64,000 nucleotides of DNA from Sedimentisphaera salicampi. Its GTDB lineage: Bacteria; Planctomycetota; Phycisphaerae; Sedimentisphaerales; Sedimentisphaeraceae. Below the pieces are notes generated by a model. That model saw only the letters and a list, made by a program, of their open reading frames with translations, was not told the DNA's origin and did not search any database. The translations under genes and the position numbers were made by a program. The first letter of the stretch is position 1, and the number at the start of each line of letters is the position of its first letter. Of this stretch, positions 34,684 through 43,995 are shown in pieces. Location: the NCBI RefSeq assembly GCF_002117005.1, contig NZ_CP021023.1, positions 992,001 through 1,056,000 on the forward strand. Reading direction: 5' to 3'.

Positions 34684-35934
34684 TTATTTCACCTTCTTGA
34701 GAACCAGTGAGGCATTGTGCCCGCCAAAACCGAGCGAATTGCTCAGCACAACATCTACATCCCTTTGCACAGACTCACCAAGTATATGGTTGAGCTGAGG
34801 AAGGCATTTCTCATCGAGATTTTCTGTGTTCGCAGTAAGCGGAATTATAGAATCATCTATTGACCTCGCCGAAACAATCAGCTCTATCGCCCCGCTTGCT
34901 CCAAGGAAATGCCCTGTGCAGCTCTTGGTGGAGCTGATTGCAGGCCTGTCTGCATGTTCGCCGAATACGCTCCTTATTGCGAGTGTTTCAGCAATGTCAT
35001 TGAGCTGAGTGCTTGTCCCGTGGGCATTGATGTAATCCACATCTTCGGGATTAACTCCCGCATCATTGAGGGCAAGTTTCATACCTCTTGCCGCTCCCGC
35101 ACCATCCGGCAGAGGAGCAGTGATATGATGGGCATCGCCGGTGGCTGAATAGCCCGCAAGCTCGGCATATATCTTTGCCCCGCGTTTGACCGCATGCTCA
35201 TACTCCTCGAGTATCACAGTTCCGGCACCTTCAGAGAGTATGAATCCGTCTCTTTCCACATCGAACGGGCGTGAGGCCTTTTCGGGCTCATCATTCCGCG
35301 TGCTCAATGATTTGAGCGAACAGAAAGAAGCAAGCGCTATCGGCGAAACTGCCGCCTCGCTTCCGCCTGTAATCATTACGTCGGCATCGCCGTCCTGTAC
35401 CATTCTGAAAGCTTCTCCTATGGAGTGAGCTGCAGAAGCGCAAGCTGTAACAACGCAAAGATTCGGTCCTTTGGCTCCGAGTTCAATTGACACGCATCCT
35501 GAAGCTGCGTTTACCATTAGTTTGGGCACACAAAATGCTGAAACTTTCGAAGGCCCTTTGGCAAGAAGCCTTTTATGCTGAGTTTCTATTTCCTGTATGC
35601 CGCCGATGCCAGAGCCAATCAAGACCCCGGTTCTCTCGGCTTCTTCCGGAATAGACAAATCTAAACCGCTCTCTTCAAAAGCTGTCATCGAGCTTACAAG
35701 AGCAAATTGACTGAATCTGTCAAGGCGTTTGGCTTTTCTGCGTTCAATGTATTTGCTTACATCGAAGTTTGTGCACTCACCGGCTATCTTCACGTCGTAA
35801 TCGGAGGGATCAAACCCTTCGATTTTAGAGACGCCGCTATTGCCCTTACAGAGGTTATCAAACAGACTGTCAACTGTCTCGCCATAGGCGGTTACACAGC
35901 CCATCCCGGTTATTACAACTCTACGTTTATCCAT
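34684..35934 (-). CDS. fabF: 3-oxoacyl-ACP synthase II
   Basis: 416 residues from the ATG at 35934; a TTG at 35940 is two codons upstream and less likely. The thiolase-fold triad is Cys165 in VVTACASAAHS, His in NAHGTSTQLND and His in STKSCTGHFLGASGAIE. It elongates acyl-ACP with malonyl-ACP. It is the last gene of the fatty-acid cluster, 22 nt after acpP, a pairing common across bacteria. Confidence 0.96.
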   Translation of the reverse strand: MDKRRVVITGMGCVTAYGETVDSLFDNLCKGNSGVSKIEGFDPSDYDVKIAGECTNFDVSKYIERRKAKRLDRFSQFALVSSMTAFEESGLDLSIPEEAERTGVLIGSGIGGIQEIETQHKRLLAKGPSKVSAFCVPKLMVNAASGCVSIELGAKGPNLCVVTACASAAHSIGEAFRMVQDGDADVMITGGSEAAVSPIALASFCSLKSLSTRNDEPEKASRPFDVERDGFILSEGAGTVILEEYEHAVKRGAKIYAELAGYSATGDAHHITAPLPDGAGAARGMKLALNDAGVNPEDVDYINAHGTSTQLNDIAETLAIRSVFGEHADRPAISSTKSCTGHFLGASGAIELIVSARSIDDSIIPLTANTENLDEKCLPQLNHILGESVQRDVDVVLSNSLGFGGHNASLVLKKVK

Positions 35935-35956
35935 AATCAAGCTTGGTTTAATCGAG

Positions 35957-36199
35957 TTACTCTGCTACTTTCAAAATGTAATCAACAGCAGCGCTGACGG
36001 TCTGGATCTTTTCAGCTTCCTCTTCAGGAATGCTGGTATCAAATGCATCCTCAAATTCCATCACCAGTTCCACTGTGTCAAGCGAATCCGCGTTTAGATC
36101 ATTGATAAAAGATGTTTCTTCAGTGATAGACTCAGGGTCCACACCCATCTGCTCGCTTACAATCTCAACGACCTTTTCGAATACTTCCTGACGTTCCAT
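35957..36199 (-). CDS. acpP: Acyl carrier protein
   Basis: 80 residues, acidic. The phosphopantetheine site is Ser39 in [17 protein letters not shown]. The fold signature runs ...FINDL...[17 protein letters not shown]. It carries acyl chains for FabD, FabH, FabG and FabF encoded alongside. GGAG lies upstream of the ATG, and a dedicated promoter lies in the 137-nt gap after fabG. Confidence 0.97.
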   Translation of the reverse strand: MERQEVFEKVVEIVSEQMGVDPESITEETSFINDLNADSLDTVELVMEFEDAFDTSIPEEEAEKIQTVSAAVDYILKVAE

Positions 36200-36257
36200 T
36201 CTCTATTCTCCTAATAAATTAGAAAGTTTCTTTTCTGTTTCCAAATCCTGCGGCGGT

Positions 36258-36285
36258 ATAATACCGACACGTAATCCAAATTCAA
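36258..36285 (-). promoter_or_regulatory. Internal promoter ahead of acpP
   Basis: On the minus strand TTGAAT (36285-36280), a 16-nt spacer and TATTAT (36263-36258), with a leader of about 50 nt. The gap between fabG and acpP is the only long gap in the cluster, consistent with extra transcription of the abundant carrier protein. Confidence 0.5.
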
Positions 36286-36336
36286 ATGAAATCTTATTAA
36301 ATTTTAACATTATTTTAGCGGTTGGACACTTTCCGG

Positions 36337-37074
36337 CTACATCGCCATCCCGCCGTCCACGCAAAGCACCTGTCCGGTAATGTAGCTTGATTCGTCTCTT
36401 GAAAGAAAAGCTACAGCCTTTGCCACGTCTTCCGGTCTGCCGTATTTTCTCATCGGAATCACAGCCTTGGCTGCATTTTTAACCGAATCAGGCAATACGC
36501 TGGTCATATCAGTTTCAATGAATCCCGGAGCGATGCAGTTTACCGTAACATTCTTCTTGCCCACTTCCCTGGCAAGGGACTTGCTCATGCCGATAAGGCC
36601 GGACTTGCTCGCAGCGTAATTTGCAGAGCCTGCCTGCCCCATAACACCAGCAACCGAGCTGATATTAACAACCCTTCCGAACTTATTCTTCACCATAGCT
36701 CTGAGAACGGTCTTTGTAGCCATAAAAGCGGCCTTTAGGTTCACGTTCAGCGGGATGTCGTAATCCTGTTCTTCCATCTGCATCATAAGTTTATCTCGGG
36801 TAACACCTGCGTTGTTTACGAGGATTCCCACGCCGCCGTAGGCTTCGGAAAGCTCATCAAGGGTTTTTGTAAGCTCATCAAGGTTTGTTATATCGCAAAG
36901 CCTTGCTTCTACTTCAAAACCTTCCTTCTGAACCACTTCCTTAAGCTCATCAAGCTGTTCCTGATTTATATCGAGCCCTGCAACGGCTCTTCCTTCTCTG
37001 AGCAGCTCAAGAACTATAGCGCGGCCGATTCCTCTTGCCGCACCTGTTACTACTGCTAATCTTTTCTCTGACAT
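36337..37074 (-). CDS. fabG: 3-oxoacyl-ACP reductase
   Basis: 245 residues, short-chain dehydrogenase. The nucleotide-binding motif is VTGAARGIGRAI, with NNAG in ILVNNAGVTRD. The catalytic Ser is in VVNISSVAG and the YxxxK in ANYAASKSG. The C-terminus SSYITGQVLCVDGGMAM is typical of FabG. AAGGAAAG precedes the ATG. It reduces 3-oxoacyl-ACP with NADPH and lies 25 nt after fabD. Confidence 0.95.
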   Translation of the reverse strand: MSEKRLAVVTGAARGIGRAIVLELLREGRAVAGLDINQEQLDELKEVVQKEGFEVEARLCDITNLDELTKTLDELSEAYGGVGILVNNAGVTRDKLMMQMEEQDYDIPLNVNLKAAFMATKTVLRAMVKNKFGRVVNISSVAGVMGQAGSANYAASKSGLIGMSKSLAREVGKKNVTVNCIAPGFIETDMTSVLPDSVKNAAKAVIPMRKYGRPEDVAKAVAFLSRDESSYITGQVLCVDGGMAM

Positions 37075-37099
37075 ATCAAACTTTCCTTCTCAAATCCAA

Positions 37100-38035
37100 T
37101 CAATCTTCAAGGCTCTCGATAAATTTCTTTATTGAGCCTGCATTGCTTAGATTCGTAACTTTCTGTTTTCTGTCAATCTTTTTCATAAGACCGGTGAGCA
37201 CCCTGCCCGGGCCGATCTCGTAAAAATCATCTGTTCCGTCTTCGATAAGCCTTTCCATACATCTCTGCCACAATACAGAGCTTGTCAGCTGGAGGCAGAG
37301 CCCATCTCGAACATGCTCAGCAGAGGAATAATACTCCGCTGAGGCGTTGGAAATCACCTTAGCTTTGCCCAGAACAATCTCTTTGCTGTTTAAGGCTTCT
37401 CTTAGGGCATCTGCTGCGGGCTGCATAAGCGGCGAGTGAAACGCTCCGGCTACCGCGAGCTCTACCGTTTTCAAGGCTCCCATCTCGCTTGCCAGCTCTG
37501 CTGCTCTGCTGCAGGCTTCAGGGCTGCCGCTGAGGACAATCTGTCCGGGGCAGTTGAAATTCGCCGCTACGAGAGTATCGCCCTGCCGCGCCTTTTCCAC
37601 TACCTCCATAACCTTATCCTCATCAAGCTTGAGAACGCTGAGCATCGAGCCCGAGGAATTTTCGGCTGCCTTCTGCATTGCCTCGCCTCTCTGCTGAACA
37701 AGCACCGCTGCATCTTCAAAGCTCAGCATACCGGCTGCGTATAGAGCGGTGTATTCACCAAGACTGAGCCCCGCTGTTACATCAGGCTTAAGAGCTGTTC
37801 TGTTCTTGATTACTTCCAGCATCGCAACACTTGCTGCAAATATAGCAGGCTGGGAGATGCTGGTTTTATTGAGCTCGTCCTGAGGGCCTTCAAAGCAGTA
37901 CTGAGAAACTTTCCAGCCCACTGCCTCATCAGCCCTTTGAAAGATCTCCTTTGCTTCAGGAAAATCTTCAGCGGTTTGTTTGCCCATTCCAACAATCTGC
38001 GATCCCTGCCCGGGAAATATAAACGCTATACTCAT
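37100..38035 (-). CDS. fabD: Malonyl-CoA:ACP transacylase
   Basis: 311 residues from the ATG at 38035 with GAAGG 8 nt upstream; the longer frame from a TTG at 38050 is rejected. Motifs are IAFIFPGQGSQIVGMG, the nucleophile serine in GLSLGEYTALYAAG, and the histidine in VAGAFHSPLM. It loads malonyl groups on AcpP. It lies 15 nt downstream of fabH. Confidence 0.95.
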   Translation of the reverse strand: MSIAFIFPGQGSQIVGMGKQTAEDFPEAKEIFQRADEAVGWKVSQYCFEGPQDELNKTSISQPAIFAASVAMLEVIKNRTALKPDVTAGLSLGEYTALYAAGMLSFEDAAVLVQQRGEAMQKAAENSSGSMLSVLKLDEDKVMEVVEKARQGDTLVAANFNCPGQIVLSGSPEACSRAAELASEMGALKTVELAVAGAFHSPLMQPAADALREALNSKEIVLGKAKVISNASAEYYSSAEHVRDGLCLQLTSSVLWQRCMERLIEDGTDDFYEIGPGRVLTGLMKKIDRKQKVTNLSNAGSIKKFIESLED

Positions 38036-38050
38036 ATCAAACGCCTTCAA

Positions 38051-39067
38051 TCAAAATTTAATGATGTTTCCGCCCCAGGTAAGGCCTGCACCGAATGCAA
38101 CCAGTGCTACGTAGTCGCCTTCGGAAATATGGCCTGCCCTGTTACATTCATCAAGGGCGATTGGTATTGAAGCTGCCGAGGTGTTGCCGGTTTTATCTAT
38201 ATTAACAAAGAGCTGGTCCTGAGTAAGACCGAGCCTCTTGGCGCTGGATTCGATTATTCTCGCATTCATCTGATGCGGTACAACCTTCTTAATATCCTCG
38301 CTTTTGAGGCCTGTTTTATCAAGGCAGTCTTCTACTGTTTCCACTATCTTTCTCACGGCGAGCTGATATACTTCTCTGCCGTTTATGAACATATATTTCT
38401 TGGCCTCATCCTCCAGCGGCTTATCCGCGGGATACTTTGAGCCATAGGCCTGGCAGTTCAGGGCAGTCCAGCCTGTGCCGTCTGAGCCCATATTGCTGTA
38501 CAAAATCCCTTTTTCCTGCTCGTCTGAGGCCTTAACCACAGCCGCCCCTGCCCCATCTCCGAAAAGTATGCAGCTTGCGCGGTCTTTATAGTTGGTTATC
38601 TTGCTGAGCGTTTCAGCACCTATCACAAGCACATTATTCAAAGCACCGTTATTTATGCAGTTGGCCGCTGTCATAAGGGCGAATACAAACCCGCTGCATG
38701 CGGCAGAAAGGTCGTACGCCGCTGAATTCTTCGCTCCCAAATCAGCCTGCACAAAACATGCAGTCGAGGGAAAAACCATCTCCGGTGTAACCGTGGCAAC
38801 TATTATTAAATCAAGCTCTTCAGGATCCATCCTGGCCTGCTCAAGCGCCTTCCTTGCAGCCTCAGCAGCAAGTGAAGCGGTGGTTTCATTCTCGCCGGCT
38901 ATGTGCCTTTCCTTGATTCCTGTTCTTGTAGTGATCCATTCGTCGTTGGTTTCTACGATTTTTGTCAGATCATCGTTGGTAAGGATATTCCCCGGAAGCG
39001 CCGAACCTGTTCCGGCGATCACTGCGCTCCTTGAGGGCAATTGTACTTTTGGATTATTATTGCTCAT
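38051..39067 (-). CDS. fabH: 3-oxoacyl-ACP synthase III
   Basis: 338 residues from the ATG at 39067, which overlaps the plsX stop (ATGA) and has GGAG 8 nt upstream. A short extension (about 13 residues) precedes AVIAGTGSALPGNILTN. The triad is Cys124 in YDLSAACSGFVFAL, His in VVPHQMNARI and Asn in GNTSAASIPIAL. It starts fatty-acid synthesis by condensing an acyl-CoA with malonyl-ACP. Confidence 0.96.
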   Translation of the reverse strand: MSNNNPKVQLPSRSAVIAGTGSALPGNILTNDDLTKIVETNDEWITTRTGIKERHIAGENETTASLAAEAARKALEQARMDPEELDLIIVATVTPEMVFPSTACFVQADLGAKNSAAYDLSAACSGFVFALMTAANCINNGALNNVLVIGAETLSKITNYKDRASCILFGDGAGAAVVKASDEQEKGILYSNMGSDGTGWTALNCQAYGSKYPADKPLEDEAKKYMFINGREVYQLAVRKIVETVEDCLDKTGLKSEDIKKVVPHQMNARIIESSAKRLGLTQDQLFVNIDKTGNTSAASIPIALDECNRAGHISEGDYVALVAFGAGLTWGGNIIKF

Positions 39068-40080
39068 TGCGGAGTCTCCACAGACCTGCTGGACAGCCAA
39101 TCAACTATCTGGTCGTTTATTTGTTTGTTTGTGAATCTCTCGGCTGCAAGCACTGCATTCTTTATAGAACGTGGCACACTCGACCCGTGGCATATAACAG
39201 AAGTTCCGTTCACGCCCAGAAGCAGCGCACCTCCATACTCATGATAGTCGTATTTCTTGTAAAAACGCTTCATCATACCCTTGAATTTAAGGGCAAAGAG
39301 CATATTTTCTTTTTTCAGTTCATCTCTTATAGCCCCGAAGAGGTGGTCAACAAGCCCCTCGGTTAGCTTTAACACAATATTACCAACAAAACCCTCGCAA
39401 ACTGTAACATCGCAAACACCCTTAAAAACATCCCTTCCTTCAATGTTTCCAATGAAGTTTAGGTCTTCATCGTCTCTTAAAAGCGCACGTGTTTTCTTTG
39501 TAACCTCATTGCCTTTGCTTTCCTCCTCACCTATACTCAATAGCCCCACTCTCGGCTTTTCTATACCAAGCATCTGACTTGAATAAACGCTTGCCATAAT
39601 CGCATACTGATATATGTTGATCGGCTTGCAGGACACATTCGCCCCAACATCACATACAACGTGCGGGCCTGTTTTTGTAGGGAAAACAACTGCAATACCC
39701 GGCCTGTTCACGCCGGGAAGATTTCTCATTCTGAGCTGACTTGCAGCTACGCAGGCTCCTGTATTGCCCGCAGAAACTATAGCATCTACCTCACCTTTGG
39801 ACGCCATCTTCGCCATAACAGCAATAGAGCTGCTGCGTTTCTTCTTAATCGCCTCCACAGGAGGTTCTTCCATACCGATTACTTCCGGTGCGTGGATTAT
39901 CTCAAGATTGTCAAACTTAGAGGCATTTTTGAATTCACTGAGTTTGTTTTTAACAATCTCTTCGGGGCCTACCAGATATATGGCATCGCCCTTTTCAATT
40001 TCCTTAGCAGCGAGCAGGGCTCCTTCAATATTAACCCCGGGAGCTCCGTCTCCGCCCATTACGTCCAAGGCAACTCGCAT
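39064..40080 (-). CDS. plsX: Phosphate acyltransferase
   Basis: 338 residues. Motifs are MRVALDVMGGDGAP, DAIVSAGNTGACVAAS, RPGIAVVFPT, LLSIGEEESKGNE, FIGNIEGRDVF and CEGFVGNIVLKLTEG. It makes acyl-phosphate from acyl-ACP for phospholipid synthesis. It sits 2 nt after rpmF; the rpmF-plsX-fabH order is conserved widely in bacteria. Confidence 0.96.
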   Translation of the reverse strand: MRVALDVMGGDGAPGVNIEGALLAAKEIEKGDAIYLVGPEEIVKNKLSEFKNASKFDNLEIIHAPEVIGMEEPPVEAIKKKRSSSIAVMAKMASKGEVDAIVSAGNTGACVAASQLRMRNLPGVNRPGIAVVFPTKTGPHVVCDVGANVSCKPINIYQYAIMASVYSSQMLGIEKPRVGLLSIGEEESKGNEVTKKTRALLRDDEDLNFIGNIEGRDVFKGVCDVTVCEGFVGNIVLKLTEGLVDHLFGAIRDELKKENMLFALKFKGMMKRFYKKYDYHEYGGALLLGVNGTSVICHGSSVPRSIKNAVLAAERFTNKQINDQIVDWLSSRSVETPQ

Positions 40081-40082
40081 TT

Positions 40083-40271
40083 TCAGCTTGCGGCCTCCGT
40101 ATCGATATCAATACTTATCTTCTTGTTGTAGTACCCGCAGTTTCCGCAGGCCGCATGAGGCAGCTTAGACTCGCCACACTGCTGGCATACAGAGTAGTTC
40201 ACAGGGCGAAGGGCGTGATGAGCTCTTCTTGTCCTAGTGCGGGAACGACTCGTCTTTTTTACTGGCTGCAT
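40083..40271 (-). CDS. rpmF: Ribosomal protein bL32
   Basis: 62 residues, basic N-terminal half. PVKKTSRSRTRTRRAHHAL is the L32 signature. A zinc ribbon follows, CQQCGE then CGNCGYY (C-x2-C pairs). It is the first gene of the plsX-fab cluster. The usual upstream YceD/DUF177 gene is absent. Confidence 0.94.
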   Translation of the reverse strand: MQPVKKTSRSRTRTRRAHHALRPVNYSVCQQCGESKLPHAACGNCGYYNKKISIDIDTEAAS

Positions 40272-40390
40272 TATTATCTCCGTTTATATATGTTTGCTGT
40301 CAAATTTATAGTACTTTACCACTAAAAACTATCGCCCCACGGCTTAACGCAAGCGGCGGGGCTTAATTCATTTTGCAAAACAGAGCAGAT

Positions 40391-40419
40391 TAAATATAAA
40401 AAAACAGCCCCCTTGTCAA
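40391..40419 (-). promoter_or_regulatory. Main promoter of the rpmF-plsX-fab cluster
   Basis: On the minus strand a consensus TTGACA (40419-40414), a 17-nt spacer and TATTTA (40396-40391). The predicted start near 40384 leaves a leader of about 110 nt before rpmF. Confidence 0.7.
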
Positions 40420-40840
40420 GAAAAAACTACAGGCCTTAACTGTGCAGTTTTTACATTACAATGCCCGGCTGCAGTTCTGTTCGCATAAGCCCTTGCCAAA
40501 CAGGATCTTACATACAGCTTTATTCCAGAGGTGTTCTGTTTTTTATCTCAAAGAAGAACTGCTCAAAAAAACTTTCTGCAATAAAGGAAATTTGCTCCAA
40601 ACATTGCCCGACATTGAAAAGAACTTTTTGAATTTATCAAAGACAAACCTGAATAAGTTTTCACTGCCCCGATTATACAAGAGCGGATAAATTTTTGAAC
40701 AGTAAAATATACAATAAATTCACTGTAGATGCAGGAAAAAATAATACAGAAACCTTCTAAATCTTCCGGCGAAGGCTTTAAAAGGGTTGGAGACTTCGTT
40801 TTACTAATTGTTTTTTTCTCGAAATAGGCTTTTGTATGAA
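40420..40840. other. Divergent spacer without a supported gene
   Basis: About 420 nt of AT-rich sequence between the rpmF promoter and the accD promoter. An 82-codon plus-strand frame (40442-40690) has no ribosome binding site and no recognisable composition. I see no repeats or RNA motif. Confidence 0.5.
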
Positions 40841-40846
40841 TATAAT
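40841..40846 (+). promoter_or_regulatory. Probable -10 box of the accD operon
   Basis: A perfect TATAAT in GAATATAATTATTC, with only a poor -35 (CTCGAA at a 17-nt spacing). It lies 93 nt before the accD ATG. Confidence 0.35.
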
Positions 40847-40938
40847 TATTCTCTTAAAGCTCAGTCCGCTTGAGCATAATTAGCGGTTCAAAGTTAACTG
40901 AGAGGCCTTATAAAACCTTCAGCAGGGAATTAAAATTT

Positions 40939-41787
40939 ATGGCAAAAAAACCAAGGTCTAACTGGGGCGGTTTTTCGCTCAACCCCCGGCTTGAAATGCC
41001 AGAAGGCGTTTGGATGCAGTGCAGCAGCTGCAAAAACACGCTCTACTGCAAGGCCGTAGCTTCGAATATGCATATCTGCACAGAATGCGGTCAGCATTTC
41101 CGCATTGATGCCGATACAAGGATAAAACAGCTCGCAGATGAAAGCTCATTTGAAGAGTTCGATTCTGAGCTGATCAGCTCAGACCCTCTGAATTTTCACT
41201 TCCGGGGAACGAGCTATAAAGACAGACTCAGAACAGATGCCGAAAAAAGCGGCTCCACAGAGGCAGTAAAAATCGGGCGCGCATTCATAAAAGGCCGAAG
41301 GGTGATCCTCGGAGTTATGGATTCGAGTTTCCTGATGGGCTCAATGGGCGAGGTAGTAGGCGAGAAATTCTGCCGAGCGGCAGAAAGAGCTGTTGAGGAA
41401 AAAGTGCCTTTGATAATGGTGGTATGCAGCGGCGGAGCAAGGATGCACGAGGGGGTAATCTCGGTGCAGCAGATGGCAAAAACCAGCGCCGCCCTTTCCC
41501 GGCTCGATGATGCGGGAGGGCTTTTCATCCCCATCCTCACGGACCCCACAACAGGCGGAGTAACAGCGAGCTTTGCGATGCTGGGCGATATTATTGCAGC
41601 AGAGCCCGGAGCCCTTATCGGCTTTGCAGGCCCGAGAGTTATCAAGCAGACGATAAACGTTGATTTGCCTGAAGGATTTCAGAGAAGCGAATTCCTCCTT
41701 GAACACGGGTTCGTGGATATGATAATAGACAGAAGAGATTTGCGGAAAGAGCTTGCAAAACTCATAGATTATTTATGGAACAAATGA
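40939..41787 (+). CDS. accD: Acetyl-CoA carboxylase carboxyltransferase beta subunit
   Basis: 282 residues from the ATG at 40939; a longer frame from a TTG at 40870 adds non-homologous sequence. The N-terminal zinc ribbon is CSSCKNTLYC...CTECGQHF. The crotonase-like core shows GSMGEVVGEKFCRA, VVCSGGARMHEGVISVQQMAKT, ILTDPTTGGVTASFAMLGDI and GFAGPRVIKQTI. It forms malonyl-CoA with AccA, AccB and AccC, which are not in the window. Its stop codon is embedded in the hisC start region. Confidence 0.96.
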   Translation: MAKKPRSNWGGFSLNPRLEMPEGVWMQCSSCKNTLYCKAVASNMHICTECGQHFRIDADTRIKQLADESSFEEFDSELISSDPLNFHFRGTSYKDRLRTDAEKSGSTEAVKIGRAFIKGRRVILGVMDSSFLMGSMGEVVGEKFCRAAERAVEEKVPLIMVVCSGGARMHEGVISVQQMAKTSAALSRLDDAGGLFIPILTDPTTGGVTASFAMLGDIIAAEPGALIGFAGPRVIKQTINVDLPEGFQRSEFLLEHGFVDMIIDRRDLRKELAKLIDYLWNK

Positions 41788-42833
41788 TGGGCTATTTCAG
41801 AGAAAATATTGAAAATTTAGAGGCCTATGTTCCCGGTTACCAGCCGGCAGGAAATGATGTTATAAAGCTCAACACCAATGAGAATGCATACGGGCCATCT
41901 CCAAAGGCGGGAGAAGCCCTTAAAAACTTCAGTCCGGACGAGCTTCGCAAATATCCTCAGCCCTCGGCAGATAAATTCCGCAAGATTGCCGCTGAGGTAA
42001 ACAACGTCGGCATAGACAACATAATCTGCACCAACGGCGGAGATGAACTGCTCACGCTCGCTTTCAGGGCTTTCACAGATGAAAAACGAAACGTATGCTG
42101 GGCATCGCCCACTTATTCACTCTACGACGAGCTTTCAGGTATTCAGGGCTGCTCGGCACTTCGAGTAACATATCAGCCGGATGAGGCCGTGCAGAAAATC
42201 GCAGAGATATCCGCTTCGCTGAGCATCCTGTGCAATCCGAACGCCCCCACAGGCGATTTCATCACGCCTGACAGAATCTCAATGCTTGCGGCAAGGCTTG
42301 AAGGGCTCGGAATCCTGCTGATAGACGAGGCGTATGTGGATTTCGCTCCGGCAAGCTGCGCACCGCTTGTGAAAGAATTCGACAATATAATCGTGCTCAG
42401 GTCTATGTCTAAGGGGTACGGGCTTGCAGGGCTTCGCTTCGGATACGGGATCGTATCGGAGAATCTGCTTGAAGGGCTCAATAAGGTGCGCGATTCGTAC
42501 AACGTAAACCGGCTTTCGGTGGAGATCGCCTCCGCAGCCCTCGCTGATCAGAACTACTTCCGCAAAACGGTTGAAAAGATAAAACAGCAGAGAGAAACGC
42601 TTCGCGTTGAGCTGGTGAAACTCGGCTTTGAGGTGAATAAGAGCCATACAAACTTCGTGCTGGCCCAGCATCCAGAAGCAAAGCAGATATACAATAAGCT
42701 TTTCGAAGCAGGCATCATAGTTCGCTATTTCGACCTTGACGGTCTTCGAGATAAGCTTAGGATTACCGTAGGAACAAATAATCAAAACAACAAACTGCTC
42801 GACACCCTGAGCACGATACTACCAGCCCTTTAG
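41784..42833 (+). CDS. hisC: Histidinol-phosphate aminotransferase
   Basis: 349 residues, class I/II PLP aminotransferase. Motifs are IKLNTNENAYGPSPKA, LRKYPQPSADKFR, ICTNGGDELL, CNPNAPTGD, LLIDEAYVDFA and RSMSKGYGLAGLRFGYGI with the PLP lysine. Three in-frame ATGs (41775, 41784, 41787) overlap the accD stop; 41784, with GGA upstream, is my choice. It converts imidazole-acetol phosphate to histidinol phosphate. hisB follows by 10 nt. Confidence 0.93.
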   Translation: MMGYFRENIENLEAYVPGYQPAGNDVIKLNTNENAYGPSPKAGEALKNFSPDELRKYPQPSADKFRKIAAEVNNVGIDNIICTNGGDELLTLAFRAFTDEKRNVCWASPTYSLYDELSGIQGCSALRVTYQPDEAVQKIAEISASLSILCNPNAPTGDFITPDRISMLAARLEGLGILLIDEAYVDFAPASCAPLVKEFDNIIVLRSMSKGYGLAGLRFGYGIVSENLLEGLNKVRDSYNVNRLSVEIASAALADQNYFRKTVEKIKQQRETLRVELVKLGFEVNKSHTNFVLAQHPEAKQIYNKLFEAGIIVRYFDLDGLRDKLRITVGTNNQNNKLLDTLSTILPAL

Positions 42834-42843
42834 GAGAAAAGTT

Positions 42844-43428
42844 ATGTCTGAAAGGAAGGCAGAGATAAACCGCAAAACCACCGAAACGCAGGTAAACCTG
42901 AGCGTCGATCTGGACGGGAAGGGCATCTGCAAAGCCAACACCGGCATCGGTTTTCTCGACCATATGCTTGCCCATTTAAGCAAACACAGCGGGATTGACA
43001 TTACTGTCAAAGCCGCTGGAGATTATGAAGTTGACAGCCACCATACCTGCGAGGATGCCGCAATCTGCCTTGGCACAGCATTCAACGAGGCTCTGGGCGA
43101 TAAACGCGGAATTAACAGATACGGCTGGGCAAGCGTTCCTATGGAAGACGCCCTGGCGAATACCTCTGTTGATATATCAGGACGCCCTTTCCTTGCGTAT
43201 AATGTGCAATTTTCGAGCAGCAGGATAGGCTCGTTTGATGTGGAGCTGCTGGAAGAATTTCTGCGGTCTTTCACAAATTCTGCGAGAATAAATATGCATA
43301 TAAATGTGCCTTACGGAACGAACAACCATCACATAGCTGAATCCGTGTTCAAGGCTCTCGGACAGGCCTTTGGAATTGCGGTGAAAGTTACAGGAGACGA
43401 AATACCAAGTACGAAAGGTGTGCTGTGA
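42844..43428 (+). CDS. hisB: Imidazoleglycerol-phosphate dehydratase
   Basis: 194 residues, monofunctional HisB (no histidinol phosphatase domain). The metal-binding histidine motifs are present: GFLDHMLAHLSKHSG, DSHHTCEDAAICLG, and GTNNHHIAESVFKALGQA. Also typical is ALANTSVDISGRPFLAYNV. AGGAGAAAAG precedes the ATG. Its TGA overlaps the GTG of ispF. Confidence 0.96.
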   Translation: MSERKAEINRKTTETQVNLSVDLDGKGICKANTGIGFLDHMLAHLSKHSGIDITVKAAGDYEVDSHHTCEDAAICLGTAFNEALGDKRGINRYGWASVPMEDALANTSVDISGRPFLAYNVQFSSSRIGSFDVELLEEFLRSFTNSARINMHINVPYGTNNHHIAESVFKALGQAFGIAVKVTGDEIPSTKGVL

Positions 43429-43940
43429 AAGTAGTTGATACAACCTTTGAATACAGAACGGGTCTGGGTACAGATATCCACAGGCTCGACGAGGACGAAA
43501 AATTGTTCCTCGGAGGTGTTGAAATCCCTTTTGACAAGGGCCTCGTAGGCCACAGCGACGGGGATGTAGTGATTCATGCTGTAATAGATGCCATACTCGG
43601 GGCTGCTTGCATTGGTGATATAGGCGAATTTTTCCCGAACAGCGACGAAAGATACCACAATATAGACAGCAAAAAGCTGCTTTCGTTCGTAATAGAGATA
43701 ACCGAATCGGAGAAATGGGAATTCGTTAATATTGATATAGTAATAAAGGCTGAAGAACCCAACCTTTCTGCTTATAAGAAGCAGATAAAGAGGAGCATTG
43801 CAGATATATGCGGTGCGGACTTTGCGAAGGTAAACATAAAGGCCAAAACAAACGAAGGTATGGGTGCTGTGGGCAGATGCGAGGCTATTGAAGCAATGGC
43901 TATGGTGCTCCTGAGAAGAGCTGTTAAGAATAAATTTTAA
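43425..43940 (+). CDS. ispF: 2-C-methyl-D-erythritol 2,4-cyclodiphosphate synthase
   Basis: 171 residues from a GTG overlapping the hisB stop. Zinc-binding Asp and His are in TGLGTDIHRL. HSDGDVVIHAVIDAILGAA and GDIGEFFPNSDERY follow. The C-terminus NIKAKTNEGMGAVGRCEAIEAMA is diagnostic. It acts in the MEP isoprenoid pathway, whose dxr lies at 56.8-58.0 kb. It has about 10 extra residues at the N-terminus relative to E. coli IspF. Confidence 0.95.
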   Translation: MKVVDTTFEYRTGLGTDIHRLDEDEKLFLGGVEIPFDKGLVGHSDGDVVIHAVIDAILGAACIGDIGEFFPNSDERYHNIDSKKLLSFVIEITESEKWEFVNIDIVIKAEEPNLSAYKKQIKRSIADICGADFAKVNIKAKTNEGMGAVGRCEAIEAMAMVLLRRAVKNKF

Positions 43941-43995
43941 GAACGCCGCTCGCAGGGCAGCCGGCAAAGAAACTTGCCGTTATTAAAAAGATGAG

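Noticed and set aside
40442-40690. 82-codon plus-strand frame in the rpmF/accD spacer
   Set aside because: No binding site, atypical composition and no recognisable domain.
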